The position numbers were made by a program, and so were the translations under genes. A DNA stretch of 64,000 bases from UBA2334 sp049653005 (GTDB lineage: Bacteria > Pseudomonadota > Gammaproteobacteria > Burkholderiales > Burkholderiaceae_C), in NCBI GenBank assembly GCA_049653005.1, contig JBASFL010000114.1:1-64000 (forward strand). The letters run 5' to 3'. Positions 16,121 to 24,723 of the stretch are shown in pieces; positions within the stretch are counted from its first letter, which is position 1; every line of letters begins with the position of its first letter. Under the pieces are notes generated by a model. It had not been told where the DNA came from. It ran no database searches and was given only the letters and a program-made list of their open reading frames with translations.

Positions 16121-17217
16121 GCTGCGTCTCCTTTGGTCAGGGACTTGCCGTGCTCGGGCGCGGGCCACAGGCCGCGCGGCCGCAACAGCATGACCACGAT
16201 CATGGCCAGCGCGATCAGCAGCTGGCGCAAAATTTCAGGGGCCAAACGGCCGTCGGTGATGTAGGCCAGCGGGGCCGCCATGTGGCGCAGCAGCTCGGGC
16301 AGCGCGGCCAGCAGCAGCGCGCCCAAAATCACGCCGGGGATGTGGCCCAGGCCACCCAGGGTGACCATGGCCACGATCATCACGCTCTCCATCAGGCTGA
16401 ACGACTCGGGTGACACAAAGCCCTGGAAGCTGGCAAACATCACGCCCGACACACCGCCAAACGACGCACCCATGCCAAACGCCAGCAGCTTCAGGTTGCG
16501 GGTGTTCAGGCCCATGGCCTTGGCGGCAATTTCGTCTTCACGGATGGCCATCCAGGCGCGGCCGATGCGCGAGCTTTCCAGCCGCATGGACACCACAACG
16601 ATCACCATCACCAGGAACAGGAACATGTAGTAATACAGGCTGACCGATTCGAAGGTGATGCCAAAAAACGTCTGCCGCTGCCCCAGGCTGACGCCAAACA
16701 CACTCACCGGGTCGATCTGCATCAGGCCTTTGGGGCCGTTGGTGATGTTGATGGGACGGTCCAGGTTCAGCATGAAGATGCGGATGATTTCGCCAAAGCC
16801 CAGCGTCACGATGGCCAGGTAGTCGCCGCGCAGCTTCAGCGTGGGGGCGCCCAGCATCATGCCCACCAGCCCGGCCAGCAGGCCCGCCGCGATCAGCACC
16901 ACCCAAATGCTCAGGTGCAAACCGTTGGGGAACATGGCTTTCACGGCCGGAAAGGCCTCGGCCAGGTGGGGCGAGCCCAACAGCCCCATCAGGTAGGCGC
17001 CCACCGCGAAGAAGGCCACGTAGCCCAGGTCAAGCAGACCGGCAAAGCCCACGATGATGTTCAGGCCCAGGGCCAGCATCACGTACAGCAGCGCCATGTC
17101 CAGAATGCGCACCCAGGCGTTGCCAAAGGGTTGCAGCATCAGCGGCAGCACCAGCAGAGCTGCGGCGGCAATCAGCATCACCGCTGCGTTGCCTTTGTGG
17201 AGGTTCATCAGTTTCAT
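16117..17217 (-). CDS. livM: Branched-chain amino acid ABC transporter permease LivM
   Basis: A 366-residue integral membrane permease with about ten helices. It contains the family blocks YVMLALGLNIIVGFAGLLDL, GYVAFFAVGAYLMGLL, LRGDYLAIVTLGFGEIIRI and GRAWMAIREDEIAAKAMG (the ATPase-coupling loop). The start at 17217 has GGAG at a reasonable distance; an ATG three codons later is possible. The C-terminus overlaps livG by 4 bp. Confidence 0.93.
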   Translation of the reverse strand: MKLMNLHKGNAAVMLIAAAALLVLPLMLQPFGNAWVRILDMALLYVMLALGLNIIVGFAGLLDLGYVAFFAVGAYLMGLLGSPHLAEAFPAVKAMFPNGLHLSIWVVLIAAGLLAGLVGMMLGAPTLKLRGDYLAIVTLGFGEIIRIFMLNLDRPINITNGPKGLMQIDPVSVFGVSLGQRQTFFGITFESVSLYYYMFLFLVMVIVVVSMRLESSRIGRAWMAIREDEIAAKAMGLNTRNLKLLAFGMGASFGGVSGVMFASFQGFVSPESFSLMESVMIVAMVTLGGLGHIPGVILGALLLAALPELLRHMAAPLAYITDGRLAPEILRQLLIALAMIVVMLLRPRGLWPAPEHGKSLTKGDAA

Positions 17218-17236
17218 GTGCGTGTCTCCGTCGGGC

Positions 17237-18166
17237 TCAGGCGCGGTCTGCCACACGTTCGCCCAACAGGCCGGAGGGCCGCAGGGTCAGCACGATGATG
17301 AGCACCACAAACGCAAAAATGTCGGAGTACTGGCTGCCCAGCACACCACCGGTGAGGTCACCCAGGTAACCGGCGCCAATGCCTTCGATCAAGCCCAGCG
17401 CAATGCCCCCCACCACGGCACCGCCGAGGTTGCCAATGCCACCGAACACCGCGGCGGTGAAGGCCTTCAGGCCGGGCATGAAACCCATGGAGTGCTGCAC
17501 CGTGCCGTAGTTGGCGGCCCACATCACACCGGCCAGGGCGGCCAGGCAGGCGCCGATGACGAAGGTGGCGGAAATCACCACGTCGGGCTTGATGCCCATC
17601 AGCCCCGCCACGCGGGGGTTTTCAGCCGTGGCCCGCATGGCGCGGCCCAGCTTGGTGCGGTTGACCAGGTACATCAACCCGGCCAGCGTGACGGCGGTGG
17701 CCGCCAAAATGAACACCTGGGTGACGGAAATCACCGCGCCACCGATTTCAAATGGCTCGCTGGACAACACCGAGGGATATGACTTGGGGTTGGGCTTCCA
17801 GATGATCATGGCAAACGTCTGCAGCAGCAGCGACATGCCAATGGCCGTGATCAGCGGGGCCAAGCGCGGCGAGTTGCGCAGCGGCCGGTAGGCCAGCTTC
17901 TCGATGGTGAAGTTCAGCAGGGAACACACCACCATGGCAATCAAGATGGCGACCACCAGCAACAACCAACCCGGAATGCCCGGCATGGAGTCTTTGGCCA
18001 TCACGATGATCGACCAGCTGGTCAGCGCCCCCACCATCAACACATCGCCGTGGGCGAAGTTGATGAGGCCGATGATGCCGTACACCATGGTGTAGCCCAA
18101 GGCCACCAGTGCGTACATGCTGCCCAGAACCAGGCCGTTGATGACCTGCTGAAGCAAGATATCCAT
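17237..18166 (-). CDS. livH: Branched-chain amino acid ABC transporter permease LivH
   Basis: A 309-residue permease with eight or more helices. The N-terminus (QQVINGLVLGSMYALVALGY) and the motif GIIGLINFAHGDVLMVGAL are hallmarks of LivH. The coupling loop is LGRAMRATAENPRVAGLMG. It pairs with LivM to form the channel. First gene of livHMGF, with a 222-bp upstream region that holds a leader hairpin. Confidence 0.94.
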   Translation of the reverse strand: MDILLQQVINGLVLGSMYALVALGYTMVYGIIGLINFAHGDVLMVGALTSWSIIVMAKDSMPGIPGWLLLVVAILIAMVVCSLLNFTIEKLAYRPLRNSPRLAPLITAIGMSLLLQTFAMIIWKPNPKSYPSVLSSEPFEIGGAVISVTQVFILAATAVTLAGLMYLVNRTKLGRAMRATAENPRVAGLMGIKPDVVISATFVIGACLAALAGVMWAANYGTVQHSMGFMPGLKAFTAAVFGGIGNLGGAVVGGIALGLIEGIGAGYLGDLTGGVLGSQYSDIFAFVVLIIVLTLRPSGLLGERVADRA

Positions 18167-18225
18167 AAAGTGTTTCTCCGTTGTTGGGAACTTGCCAGCA
18201 CTGGCCCGATAGGCGTTTCAGGCTA

Positions 18226-18273
18226 GCAAAAAACCCGCCAGCTGGTGTCCTGTTGGGAGACTGACTGCGGGTT
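18226..18273 (-). terminator. Possible leader terminator or attenuator upstream of livH
   Basis: On the minus strand AACCCGC and GCGGGTT pair across a loop of about 28 bases, followed immediately by TTTTTT, roughly 60 bp upstream of the livH start codon. The stem is short and the loop long, so this is a weak call; premature termination control of the operon is one reading. The rest of the 222-bp gap to rarA shows no gene. Confidence 0.35.
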
Positions 18274-18388
18274 GGTCGCGGATTGTAGCCACGCCCCCCG
18301 ATCGAAAACGCGCCCCAAGCTGGGGCAAATAGCCGGGTTTTCCCTCGAATTTGTCTCGCGTTTGTCCTGCATCAAGCAGACAGCAGCG

Positions 18389-19708
18389 TCATGAGTTCGC
18401 CTGATGGTTCCGGCTTTTCAGTTCGCGCAGCTTATCGGCGATGCGAATTTCCAGCCCCCGCTCGACGGGCTTGTAAAACGTTTGCACTGGCATGCCGTCG
18501 GGAAAGTAATGTTCGCCCGCCGCAAAACCGCCCGGTTCGTCGTGGGCGTAGCGGTAGCCTTTGCCGTGGTCCAGGTCTTTCATGAGCTGGGTGGGCGCGT
18601 TGCGCAGGTGCAGGGGCACGGGGCGGGTGCCGTCGGTTTTCACCAACGCCTTGGCCGCTTTGTAGGCGGTGTACACGGCGTTGGACTTCGGGGCCACGGC
18701 CAGGTACACCACGCATTGCGCCAGGGTCAACTCGCCTTCGGGCGAACCAAGGCGCTCGTACACCTCGGCCGCGTCAAGCGCCATGCGCAGGGCGCGTGGG
18801 TCGGCCAAGCCAATGTCTTCGCTGGCCATGCGGATGAGGCGGCGCACCACGTAGCGGGGGTCGGTGCCGCCGTCGAGCATGCGCACCAGCCAATACAGGG
18901 CCGCATCGGGGTCAGAGCCGCGCACTGACTTGTGCAGGGCCGAAATGGCGTCGTAAAACTGGTCACCGCCTTTGTCATAGCGGCGCAGGCGCTCGCCCAG
19001 CACGCGCTGCAGCCACGGCACGGTGACCAGCGCCAGCTGTTCGCTGCGGGCGGCCACGGCCAGGGTTTCCAGCGTGTTGAGCAAGCGGCGGGCATCGCCA
19101 TCGGCGTGGTCGGCCAGCAAACTGGCCGCTTCATCATCCATAGCTGGAAACGCTTGATGGACAAGCGCCAGGGCCATTATTTGCTTCAAATCTGCCGGTT
19201 CCAGCGCCCGCAACACGTACACCGCCGCCCGCGACAACAGCGCGGAGTTCACCTCGAACGAGGGGTTTTCGGTGGTGGCGCCGATGAAGGTGAACAGCCC
19301 GCTTTCGACGTGCGGCAAAAACGCGTCTTGCTGGCTTTTGTTGAAGCGGTGCACCTCGTCCACAAACACCAGGGTGCGGGTGGGCACCAGCCCGGTGAGG
19401 GCGGCCTGGGCTTGCTCCACCGCCTCGCGGATGTCTTTCACGCCGCCCAGCACGGCGCTGATGGTGATGAACTGGGCGTCAAACGCATCGGCCATCAACC
19501 GTGCAATGGTGGTTTTGCCCACACCCGGCGGGCCCCACAGAATGCAACTGTGGGGCTGCCCAGACTCAAACGCCAGCCGCAGCGGCATGCCCGGGCCCAG
19601 CAGGTGTTGCTGCCCCACCACCTCGCCCAGGGTGCGGGGGCGCAGGCGTTCGGCCAGGGGCATGTGGGCGGGCGCACCGGGGCGGCCGCTGGGGCTGCCC
19701 GCGCTCAT
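18389..19708 (-). CDS. rarA: Replication-associated recombination protein A (RarA/MgsA), AAA+ ATPase
   Basis: A 439-residue AAA+ ATPase related to clamp loaders. Features are LAERLRPRTLGEVVGQQHLL, Walker A GPPGVGKTT, Walker B LVFVDEVHRFNKSQQD, sensor FIGATTENPSFEVNSALLSR, and the tetramerisation domain (HKSVRGSDPDAALYWLVRML). It acts at stalled replication forks. Its start overlaps the lolA stop by 4 bp. A repeat-like segment at 19141-19175 encodes part of residues around QIMALALVHQAFPAM without breaking the frame. Confidence 0.95.
   Translation of the reverse strand: MSAGSPSGRPGAPAHMPLAERLRPRTLGEVVGQQHLLGPGMPLRLAFESGQPHSCILWGPPGVGKTTIARLMADAFDAQFITISAVLGGVKDIREAVEQAQAALTGLVPTRTLVFVDEVHRFNKSQQDAFLPHVESGLFTFIGATTENPSFEVNSALLSRAAVYVLRALEPADLKQIMALALVHQAFPAMDDEAASLLADHADGDARRLLNTLETLAVAARSEQLALVTVPWLQRVLGERLRRYDKGGDQFYDAISALHKSVRGSDPDAALYWLVRMLDGGTDPRYVVRRLIRMASEDIGLADPRALRMALDAAEVYERLGSPEGELTLAQCVVYLAVAPKSNAVYTAYKAAKALVKTDGTRPVPLHLRNAPTQLMKDLDHGKGYRYAHDEPGGFAAGEHYFPDGMPVQTFYKPVERGLEIRIADKLRELKSRNHQANS
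19141..19175 (-). repeat. Repeat-like hairpin segment inside rarA (variant copy)
   Basis: The segment begins TAGCTGGAAACGCTTGATGG and ends CAAGCGCCAGGGCC. It contains the perfect inverted repeat CGCTTG/CAAGCG and shares the CGCTTGATGG and AAGCGCCAGGGCC blocks with the interspersed repeats. It is read through in frame by rarA. Membership in the family is less certain than for the other copies. Confidence 0.5.
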
Positions 19709-20358
19709 TGCTTGAGCACGTCGGCACCGGCGGGGGGCTTGAAGGCAAAGCCGCTGGCGCTCAAGCCGGTGTTGGGTTTGAAGCCGTCAAACCGGATGGT
19801 GGAGCGCTGGCCGAAGCTGTCTTCCATGTCCAGCACCGCCAATTGGCCCTGGGCAAACCCCACGCGCACGTTCTTCAGCTGGCCGTCGCGCTGCTTGGGG
19901 CTGGCGCGCACCCAGCTCAGGCCCTCGGCGTCGGGCTCGGATTTGAATTCAAACACCTCGCCCAATTTGGCCAGGCTGGCCGATGAGGCGACCAGCGCCG
20001 CAGGGGTGGAGCCCAAGGCCTGCGCCTGCGAACGGCTGGTGACCTGGTTCAGGTCTGCGTCGTGCAGCCACAGGGTTTTGCCGTCGGCCACGATGGTTTG
20101 CTCGAAGGGTTTTTTGTAATCAAACCGGAAACGGTCGGGCCGCAAAAACGCAAATGTGCCGCTGCTGGTTTTGGGCCGGGGCGCGGCCTCGCCGGTGCGG
20201 GCAGGGGCCGTCACGGTCTGGGTGAAAGCGGCACTGCCGCTTTGGGTGGCGGTCAAGAAATTTTCAAGGTCTTTTAGGCCATCAGCGCTTGATGGTATTG
20301 CGTTTGCAGCTATCAAAATTCCAAAAATCAAGTGGCGCATGGGGTGTGGGTGTGTCAT
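19705..20358 (-). CDS. lolA: Outer-membrane lipoprotein carrier protein LolA
   Basis: A 217-residue periplasmic chaperone that carries lipoproteins from LolCDE to the outer membrane. Family strands visible are GSAAFTQTV, SSGTFAFLRPDRFRFDYKKP, FEQTIVADGKTLWLHDADLNQV and LSWVRASPK. The signal peptide is RHLIFGILIAANAIPSSADG, and most of its hydrophobic tail is encoded by an interspersed repeat. I keep the start at 20358 because it forms a 4-bp overlap with the ftsK stop; an ATG at 20340 is an alternative. Middle gene of ftsK-lolA-rarA. Confidence 0.93.
   Translation of the reverse strand: MTHPHPMRHLIFGILIAANAIPSSADGLKDLENFLTATQSGSAAFTQTVTAPARTGEAAPRPKTSSGTFAFLRPDRFRFDYKKPFEQTIVADGKTLWLHDADLNQVTSRSQAQALGSTPAALVASSASLAKLGEVFEFKSEPDAEGLSWVRASPKQRDGQLKNVRVGFAQGQLAVLDMEDSFGQRSTIRFDGFKPNTGLSASGFAFKPPAGADVLKQ
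20281..20316 (+). repeat. Interspersed repeat inside the lolA signal-peptide region (copy 3)
   Basis: Reads ATCAGCGCTTGATGGTATTG followed by CGTTTGCAGCTATC, preceded by CTTTTAGGCC as in the intergenic copies. On the lolA strand it encodes about IAANAIPSSADG, the end of the signal peptide and the cleavage region. It has not introduced a stop or frameshift. Confidence 0.75.
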
Positions 20359-22706
20359 TCGGCGCGGGGCGGCACCAGTATGTCGCGCTGGCCGCTGCCA
20401 CTCATGGCGCTGACCAAGCCGGCTTTTTCCATGTCCTCCACCAAACGGGCGGCGCGGTTGTAGCCAATTTTCAGGTGGCGCTGCACCAGCGAGATGCTGG
20501 CCTTGCGGTTTTTCAGCACTACTTCCACGGCCTGGTCATACATGGGGTCTTTTTCACCGCTGGGGCCGTCGACACCGTCGCCACCCGGCTCGCCGTCGCC
20601 ATCGACCGTGCCGCCTTCCAGAATGCCTTCGATGTAGTTGGGCTCGCCGCACTGCTCTTTCAAATAGGTGACCACGCGGTGCACCTCTTCGTCGCTGACA
20701 AACGCACCGTGCACACGCACGGGGTAGCCGGTGCCGCTGGGCATGTAGAGCATGTCGCCCATGCCCAGCAGGGCTTCGGCGCCCATTTGGTCCAGGATGG
20801 TGCGGCTGTCGATCTTGCTGCTGACCTGGAACGAAATGCGGGTGGGAATGTTGGCTTTGATCAGGCCGGTGATCACGTCCACGCTGGGCCGTTGCGTGGC
20901 CAATATCAAATGAATACCCGCGGCCCGGGCTTTTTGCGCCAGCCGGGCAATGAGTTCTTCAATTTTTTTACCCACCACCATCATCAGGTCGGCCAGCTCG
21001 TCAATGACAACCACGATGTGCGGCAGCCGCTCCAGCGGTTCGGGCTGCTCGGGGGTGAGGCTGAAGGGGTTGTAAATGAACTCGCCTTTGGCCTTGGCTT
21101 CGTCAATTTTGGTGTTGAAGCCCGCCAGGTTGCGCACGCCCATTTTGCTGAGCAGTTTGTAGCGTTTCTCCATTTCGGCCACGCACCAGTTCAGGCCGTT
21201 GGCGGCCTGCTTCATGTCGGTGACCACGGGGCACAGCAGGTGGGGAATGCCTTCGTACACGCTCATTTCGAGCATCTTGGGGTCGATCAGCAGCAGGCGC
21301 ACGTCGCGCGCATCGGCCTTGTAGAGCAGGCTCAAAATCATGGCGTTGATGCCCACCGATTTGCCCGAACCCGTGGTACCCGCCACCAGGCAGTGCGGCA
21401 TTTTGGCCAGGTCGGCCACCACCGGGTTGCCCACAATGTCTTTGCCCAGGCCCATGGTGAGCAGGCTTTTGGCCTCGTGGTAGACCTGCGAGCCCAAAAT
21501 TTCGCTGAGGCGAATGGTCTGGCGTTTCGCGTTGGGCAATTCCAGCGCCATGATGTTTTTGCCCGGGATGGTCTCGATCACCCGGATGGACACCAGGCTG
21601 AGGGACCGCGCCAGGTCTTTGGCCAGGTTCACCACCTGCGAGCCTTTCACGCCAGTGGCGGGCTCAATCTCGTAGCGGGTGATCACGGGGCCGGGCATGG
21701 CCGCCACCACACGCACTTCCACGCCAAAGTCTTTCAGCTTCTTCTCAATCAGGCGGCTGGTCATCTCCAGCGTGTCGGACGACACGGTTTCCTGCCGCGC
21801 CAGCGGGCCATCGAGCAAATCGACCTGCGGCAGGTTGGAGTCGGGCATTTCACGGAACAGCGGTTTTTGCCGCTCTTTGGCCACGCGTTCGCTGCGGGGG
21901 GGCTCCACCACGGTGGGCTCGACGATCAACACCGGCTCGTGGTGGGTCTCCACCGTGTCTTCGCGCTCCTCGGCCACCACCTCTTCGCGCTGGCGGGCGG
22001 CCTCTTGGCCAATGCGCAGGTCCTGGTCGGCCTCACGCCGCTCTTTGCGCGACTGGAACCAGCCGTCCACCACCGCGCCCACCCACTGCGCGCCCTGCCC
22101 CCACGAAAAACGGAACACACCGGCCGTGGTGAACACCAACACGGCAATCGCCAACAACGCAGAACCGTTGAACCCCAGCCAATGCATGGCCAGTGGCCCC
22201 AGCCAATGGCCCAGCGCACCGCCGGCGTGGTCGGGCAACAGGGGCTCCAGCCGGTACAGGCGGCCCCACTCCAGCACGGCGCTGGCCACCATCAGGGCCA
22301 CCAACATGCCCAAATAGCCCAAGCGCTGCAAGGGCGCGGCCCCCAACCAGGCCCAACGGCCGCTGAACGCGGGGGTGGCATCGGGCGCCGCCTCGGCACG
22401 GAGCCAACGCGCCAGCGACCTCAACCACGCACGCAAGCCCACCAGAAAGAGCCACCAAACAGAAAATCCAAACAAGAAATACCCGCCATCGGCCAGCAAA
22501 GCCCCCAAACGGCCAGCCCAGTTGCGCACCCCCTCACCCATGCCCGTGGTGGACCATGCCGCATCGCCCAACGAGTGGCTGGCCAACGCCACCAAGGCAA
22601 ACACCCAGGCCACCAAGCCCGCAAACAACACCAGCTCGTGGGCAAAACGCCCCACGCCAGACACAGGCTCGGGTTGGTTGTTCAGGGTGTTCAGTGAATA
22701 GGTCAT
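20355..22706 (-). CDS. ftsK: DNA translocase FtsK
   Basis: A 783-residue protein. The N-terminal 190 residues hold four or more membrane helices (ELVLFAGLVAWVFALVALAS is the first). A charged linker (RKERREADQDLRIGQEAARQ onward) follows. The motor has Walker A AGTTGSGKS and Walker B PHIVVVIDELADLMM, plus the RecA-like ATQRPSVDVITGLIKANIP. The C-terminal gamma winged helix (ASISLVQRHLKIGYNRAARL) would recognise KOPS/FtsK-orienting sequences and activate XerCD at dif. It anchors at the septum. Confidence 0.97.
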   Translation of the reverse strand: MTYSLNTLNNQPEPVSGVGRFAHELVLFAGLVAWVFALVALASHSLGDAAWSTTGMGEGVRNWAGRLGALLADGGYFLFGFSVWWLFLVGLRAWLRSLARWLRAEAAPDATPAFSGRWAWLGAAPLQRLGYLGMLVALMVASAVLEWGRLYRLEPLLPDHAGGALGHWLGPLAMHWLGFNGSALLAIAVLVFTTAGVFRFSWGQGAQWVGAVVDGWFQSRKERREADQDLRIGQEAARQREEVVAEEREDTVETHHEPVLIVEPTVVEPPRSERVAKERQKPLFREMPDSNLPQVDLLDGPLARQETVSSDTLEMTSRLIEKKLKDFGVEVRVVAAMPGPVITRYEIEPATGVKGSQVVNLAKDLARSLSLVSIRVIETIPGKNIMALELPNAKRQTIRLSEILGSQVYHEAKSLLTMGLGKDIVGNPVVADLAKMPHCLVAGTTGSGKSVGINAMILSLLYKADARDVRLLLIDPKMLEMSVYEGIPHLLCPVVTDMKQAANGLNWCVAEMEKRYKLLSKMGVRNLAGFNTKIDEAKAKGEFIYNPFSLTPEQPEPLERLPHIVVVIDELADLMMVVGKKIEELIARLAQKARAAGIHLILATQRPSVDVITGLIKANIPTRISFQVSSKIDSRTILDQMGAEALLGMGDMLYMPSGTGYPVRVHGAFVSDEEVHRVVTYLKEQCGEPNYIEGILEGGTVDGDGEPGGDGVDGPSGEKDPMYDQAVEVVLKNRKASISLVQRHLKIGYNRAARLVEDMEKAGLVSAMSGSGQRDILVPPRAE

Positions 22707-22712
22707 GGGGCG

Positions 22713-23414
22713 TCAAACGGAGACAGGACGGGTCGCTGAACGGCCAGGGCTGCGGCGGCGGTCGTGCACGCGCGTTGCACCGTCGGCCAGCATTTCAATG
22801 AAGCCACGCTCTTCAAGGTCTTTGATGACACGGCTGACCATTTCGCGTGAGGCACCGATCATCTTGGCCACGTCCTGGCGAGACACCTTTTCGACAATCA
22901 CCAGCCGCCCTTGTGCATCGGGTTTGGCAAAGTCGATCAGCACCCGGGCCACACGGCCATACACATCCATCAAGGCCAGCGATTCGATCTTGCGGTCGGC
23001 CTGGCGCAGGCGCTGCACCAGCCCTTTCATCACCGCATAGGCCATGGCCGTGTTTTCAGACAGGCAACGGGCAAATTCGGCGCGCCCCAGTATGAGCACG
23101 TCCGTTTGGATGTCAGCGCGCACCGTGGCCGAGTGGGGCTGGTTGTCAATCAGGCTCATTTCACCCAGGTAGTCCCCTGGGCTGAGGGTGGCCAAAATCA
23201 CCTCGCGACCGCGTTCATCAGCGGTCACCACCCGGGCCCGACCGGTGAGCAAAATGGCCAAACTGTTGGATTTTTGGCCTTGCTCCACGATGGCTTCGCC
23301 CCGCTTGTACCGGCACTTGGTCACCGCCAGCGCCACCGCCTCGGCCTGTGTGGGGGTGAGCGTGGAAAACAGCTGCACCCGTCGAATCAATTCGAGGTTG
23401 GACAAAATGGCCAT
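22713..23414 (-). CDS. Crp/Fnr family transcriptional regulator
   Basis: A 233-residue regulator. The cyclic-nucleotide-binding fold spans about residues 10-125 (YKRGEAIVEQGQKSNSLAIL, LSPGDYLGEMSLIDNQPHSA). The C-terminal helix-turn-helix is VSRQDVAKMIGASREMVSRV. There are no Fnr-type N-terminal cysteines for an iron-sulfur cluster. The PGDYLGEMSL pocket resembles CRP-type cNMP sites, but an arginine in the canonical ligand position is not obvious, so the effector is unknown. Start taken at ATG 23414. Divergent from trxB across about 140 bp; ftsK follows by 6 bp and may be co-transcribed. Confidence 0.9.
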   Translation of the reverse strand: MAILSNLELIRRVQLFSTLTPTQAEAVALAVTKCRYKRGEAIVEQGQKSNSLAILLTGRARVVTADERGREVILATLSPGDYLGEMSLIDNQPHSATVRADIQTDVLILGRAEFARCLSENTAMAYAVMKGLVQRLRQADRKIESLALMDVYGRVARVLIDFAKPDAQGRLVIVEKVSRQDVAKMIGASREMVSRVIKDLEERGFIEMLADGATRVHDRRRSPGRSATRPVSV

Positions 23415-23552
23415 GGTTGGATCTCGGGTGTGTGCCGTGCACGGACCGGGCACAACGGGTCTTCATACAATGAAGCTGTCGCGGACAAGGGCCAGCGCCC
23501 TCACGCCCACACCAGCCCTACCACTTGCGGCCCTCGGGGCCGACACCAGCAA

Positions 23553-24500
23553 ATGAAGCATTCTAAAGTTCTGATTCTGGGCTCAGGCCCTGCCGGTTAC
23601 ACGGCCGCCATTTACGCATCGCGGGCCAACCTGGCACCCACCTTGGTCACCGGCATGGCCCAGGGCGGGCAGCTCATGACCACCACCGAAGTGGACAACT
23701 GGCCCGCCGACGTGCACGGCGTGCAAGGCCCCGACCTGATGCAACGCTTTCAGCAACACGCCGAGCGCTTCAAAACCGAAATGGTGTTTGACCACATCAA
23801 CGCCGTGGACCTCAGTAAACGCCCCTTCGTGCTGACCGGCGACAGCGGCCAATACAGCTGCGATGCGCTGATCATCGCCACAGGCGCATCGGCCAAATAC
23901 CTGGGCTTGCCCTCTGAAGAAGCCTTCATGGGCAAAGGCGTGAGCGGCTGCGCCACTTGCGACGGCTTTTTCTATCGCGGCCAACCCGTGGCCGTGGTGG
24001 GCGGCGGCAACACCGCCGTGGAAGAGGCGCTGTACCTGTCCAACATCGCCAGCAAGGTGACGCTGGTGCACCGCCGCGACACGTTCAAGGCCGAAGCCAT
24101 CATGGTGGACCACCTGATGGAAAAGGTGGCAAGTGGCAAGATCGAACTCAAAACCCACTGCGTGCTCGACGAGGTGCTGGGCGACCCCAAAGGCGTGAAC
24201 GGTGTGCGACTGAAAAACGTGTTGACCGGCGCCACCGAAAACGTGGAAGTGCAAGGTTGCTTCATCGCCATCGGGCACCAGCCAAACACCGACATTTTCA
24301 AAGGCCAGCTGGAGATGAAAGACGGCTATATCGTCACCCGCAGTGGCAACAACGGACTGGCCACCATGACCAGCGTGCCAGGTGTGTTTGCCGCCGGTGA
24401 CGTGCAAGACCACATTTACCGCCAGGCCATCACCAGCGCAGGCACGGGTTGCATGGCCGCGCTGGACGCGCAACGCTTTCTGGAGCAGGGCAGCGCCTGA
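23553..24500 (+). CDS. trxB: Thioredoxin-disulfide reductase
   Basis: A 315-residue flavoprotein. The FAD site is ILGSGPAGYTAAIYASRANL near the N-terminus, the redox-active CATC is at residues 133-136, and the NADPH site is VAVVGGGNTAVEEALYLSNI. The C-terminal FAD motif is GVFAAGDVQDHIYRQAITSA. It reduces thioredoxin with NADPH in the cytoplasm. The ATG at 23553 gives the standard family N-terminus (MKHSKVLILGSGPAG); longer in-frame extensions are not family-like. A TACAAT hexamer about 80 bp upstream is a possible -10. Confidence 0.97.
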   Translation: MKHSKVLILGSGPAGYTAAIYASRANLAPTLVTGMAQGGQLMTTTEVDNWPADVHGVQGPDLMQRFQQHAERFKTEMVFDHINAVDLSKRPFVLTGDSGQYSCDALIIATGASAKYLGLPSEEAFMGKGVSGCATCDGFFYRGQPVAVVGGGNTAVEEALYLSNIASKVTLVHRRDTFKAEAIMVDHLMEKVASGKIELKTHCVLDEVLGDPKGVNGVRLKNVLTGATENVEVQGCFIAIGHQPNTDIFKGQLEMKDGYIVTRSGNNGLATMTSVPGVFAAGDVQDHIYRQAITSAGTGCMAALDAQRFLEQGSA

Positions 24501-24525
24501 CCCACGAAAAGCCCTGGGCTATAAT
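24497..24525 (+). promoter_or_regulatory. Sigma-70 promoter of rpmB-rpmG
   Basis: A -35-like CTGACC (24497-24502, 4 of 6 matches), a 17-bp spacer, and a perfect TATAAT (24520-24525). The -35 overlaps the trxB stop codon. Transcription from about 24532 would give a leader of about 190 nt before rpmB. Confidence 0.75.
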
Positions 24526-24531
24526 CGCGGG

Positions 24532-24723
24532 CTTTGCTGAAAGCCGCACACCCGTTATTGGGCGTCGGTGCACTGGGCAAAACGGGCCTGCCATGTGGGC
24601 CCACCGGGTTACCGCCACCCTTTTTATTGGCGAGGTGAGGCTGAAACGCCAGGCCACCCACGGGCTCAAAAGCCCAACGGTGGTCCCGCTGCGACAGCTG
24701 TTTGATGTATCGGAGTGTCCTTT
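24532..24723 (+). promoter_or_regulatory. Long structured 5' leader of rpmB-rpmG
   Basis: This gap has no recognisable gene but several local inverted repeats, for example CCCGTT...AACGGG (around 24550-24585) and GGGCC...GGCCC-like arms near 24585-24605. A GGAG ribosome site lies just before the rpmB ATG. Ribosomal protein operons are often autoregulated through such leaders; that role is inference here. Confidence 0.4.

Noticed and set aside
20289..22697. Open frame of about 800 codons on the plus strand
   Set aside because: Exact antisense of ftsK with the same His/Val/Gly-rich shadow composition; ftsK itself is intact and unmistakable.
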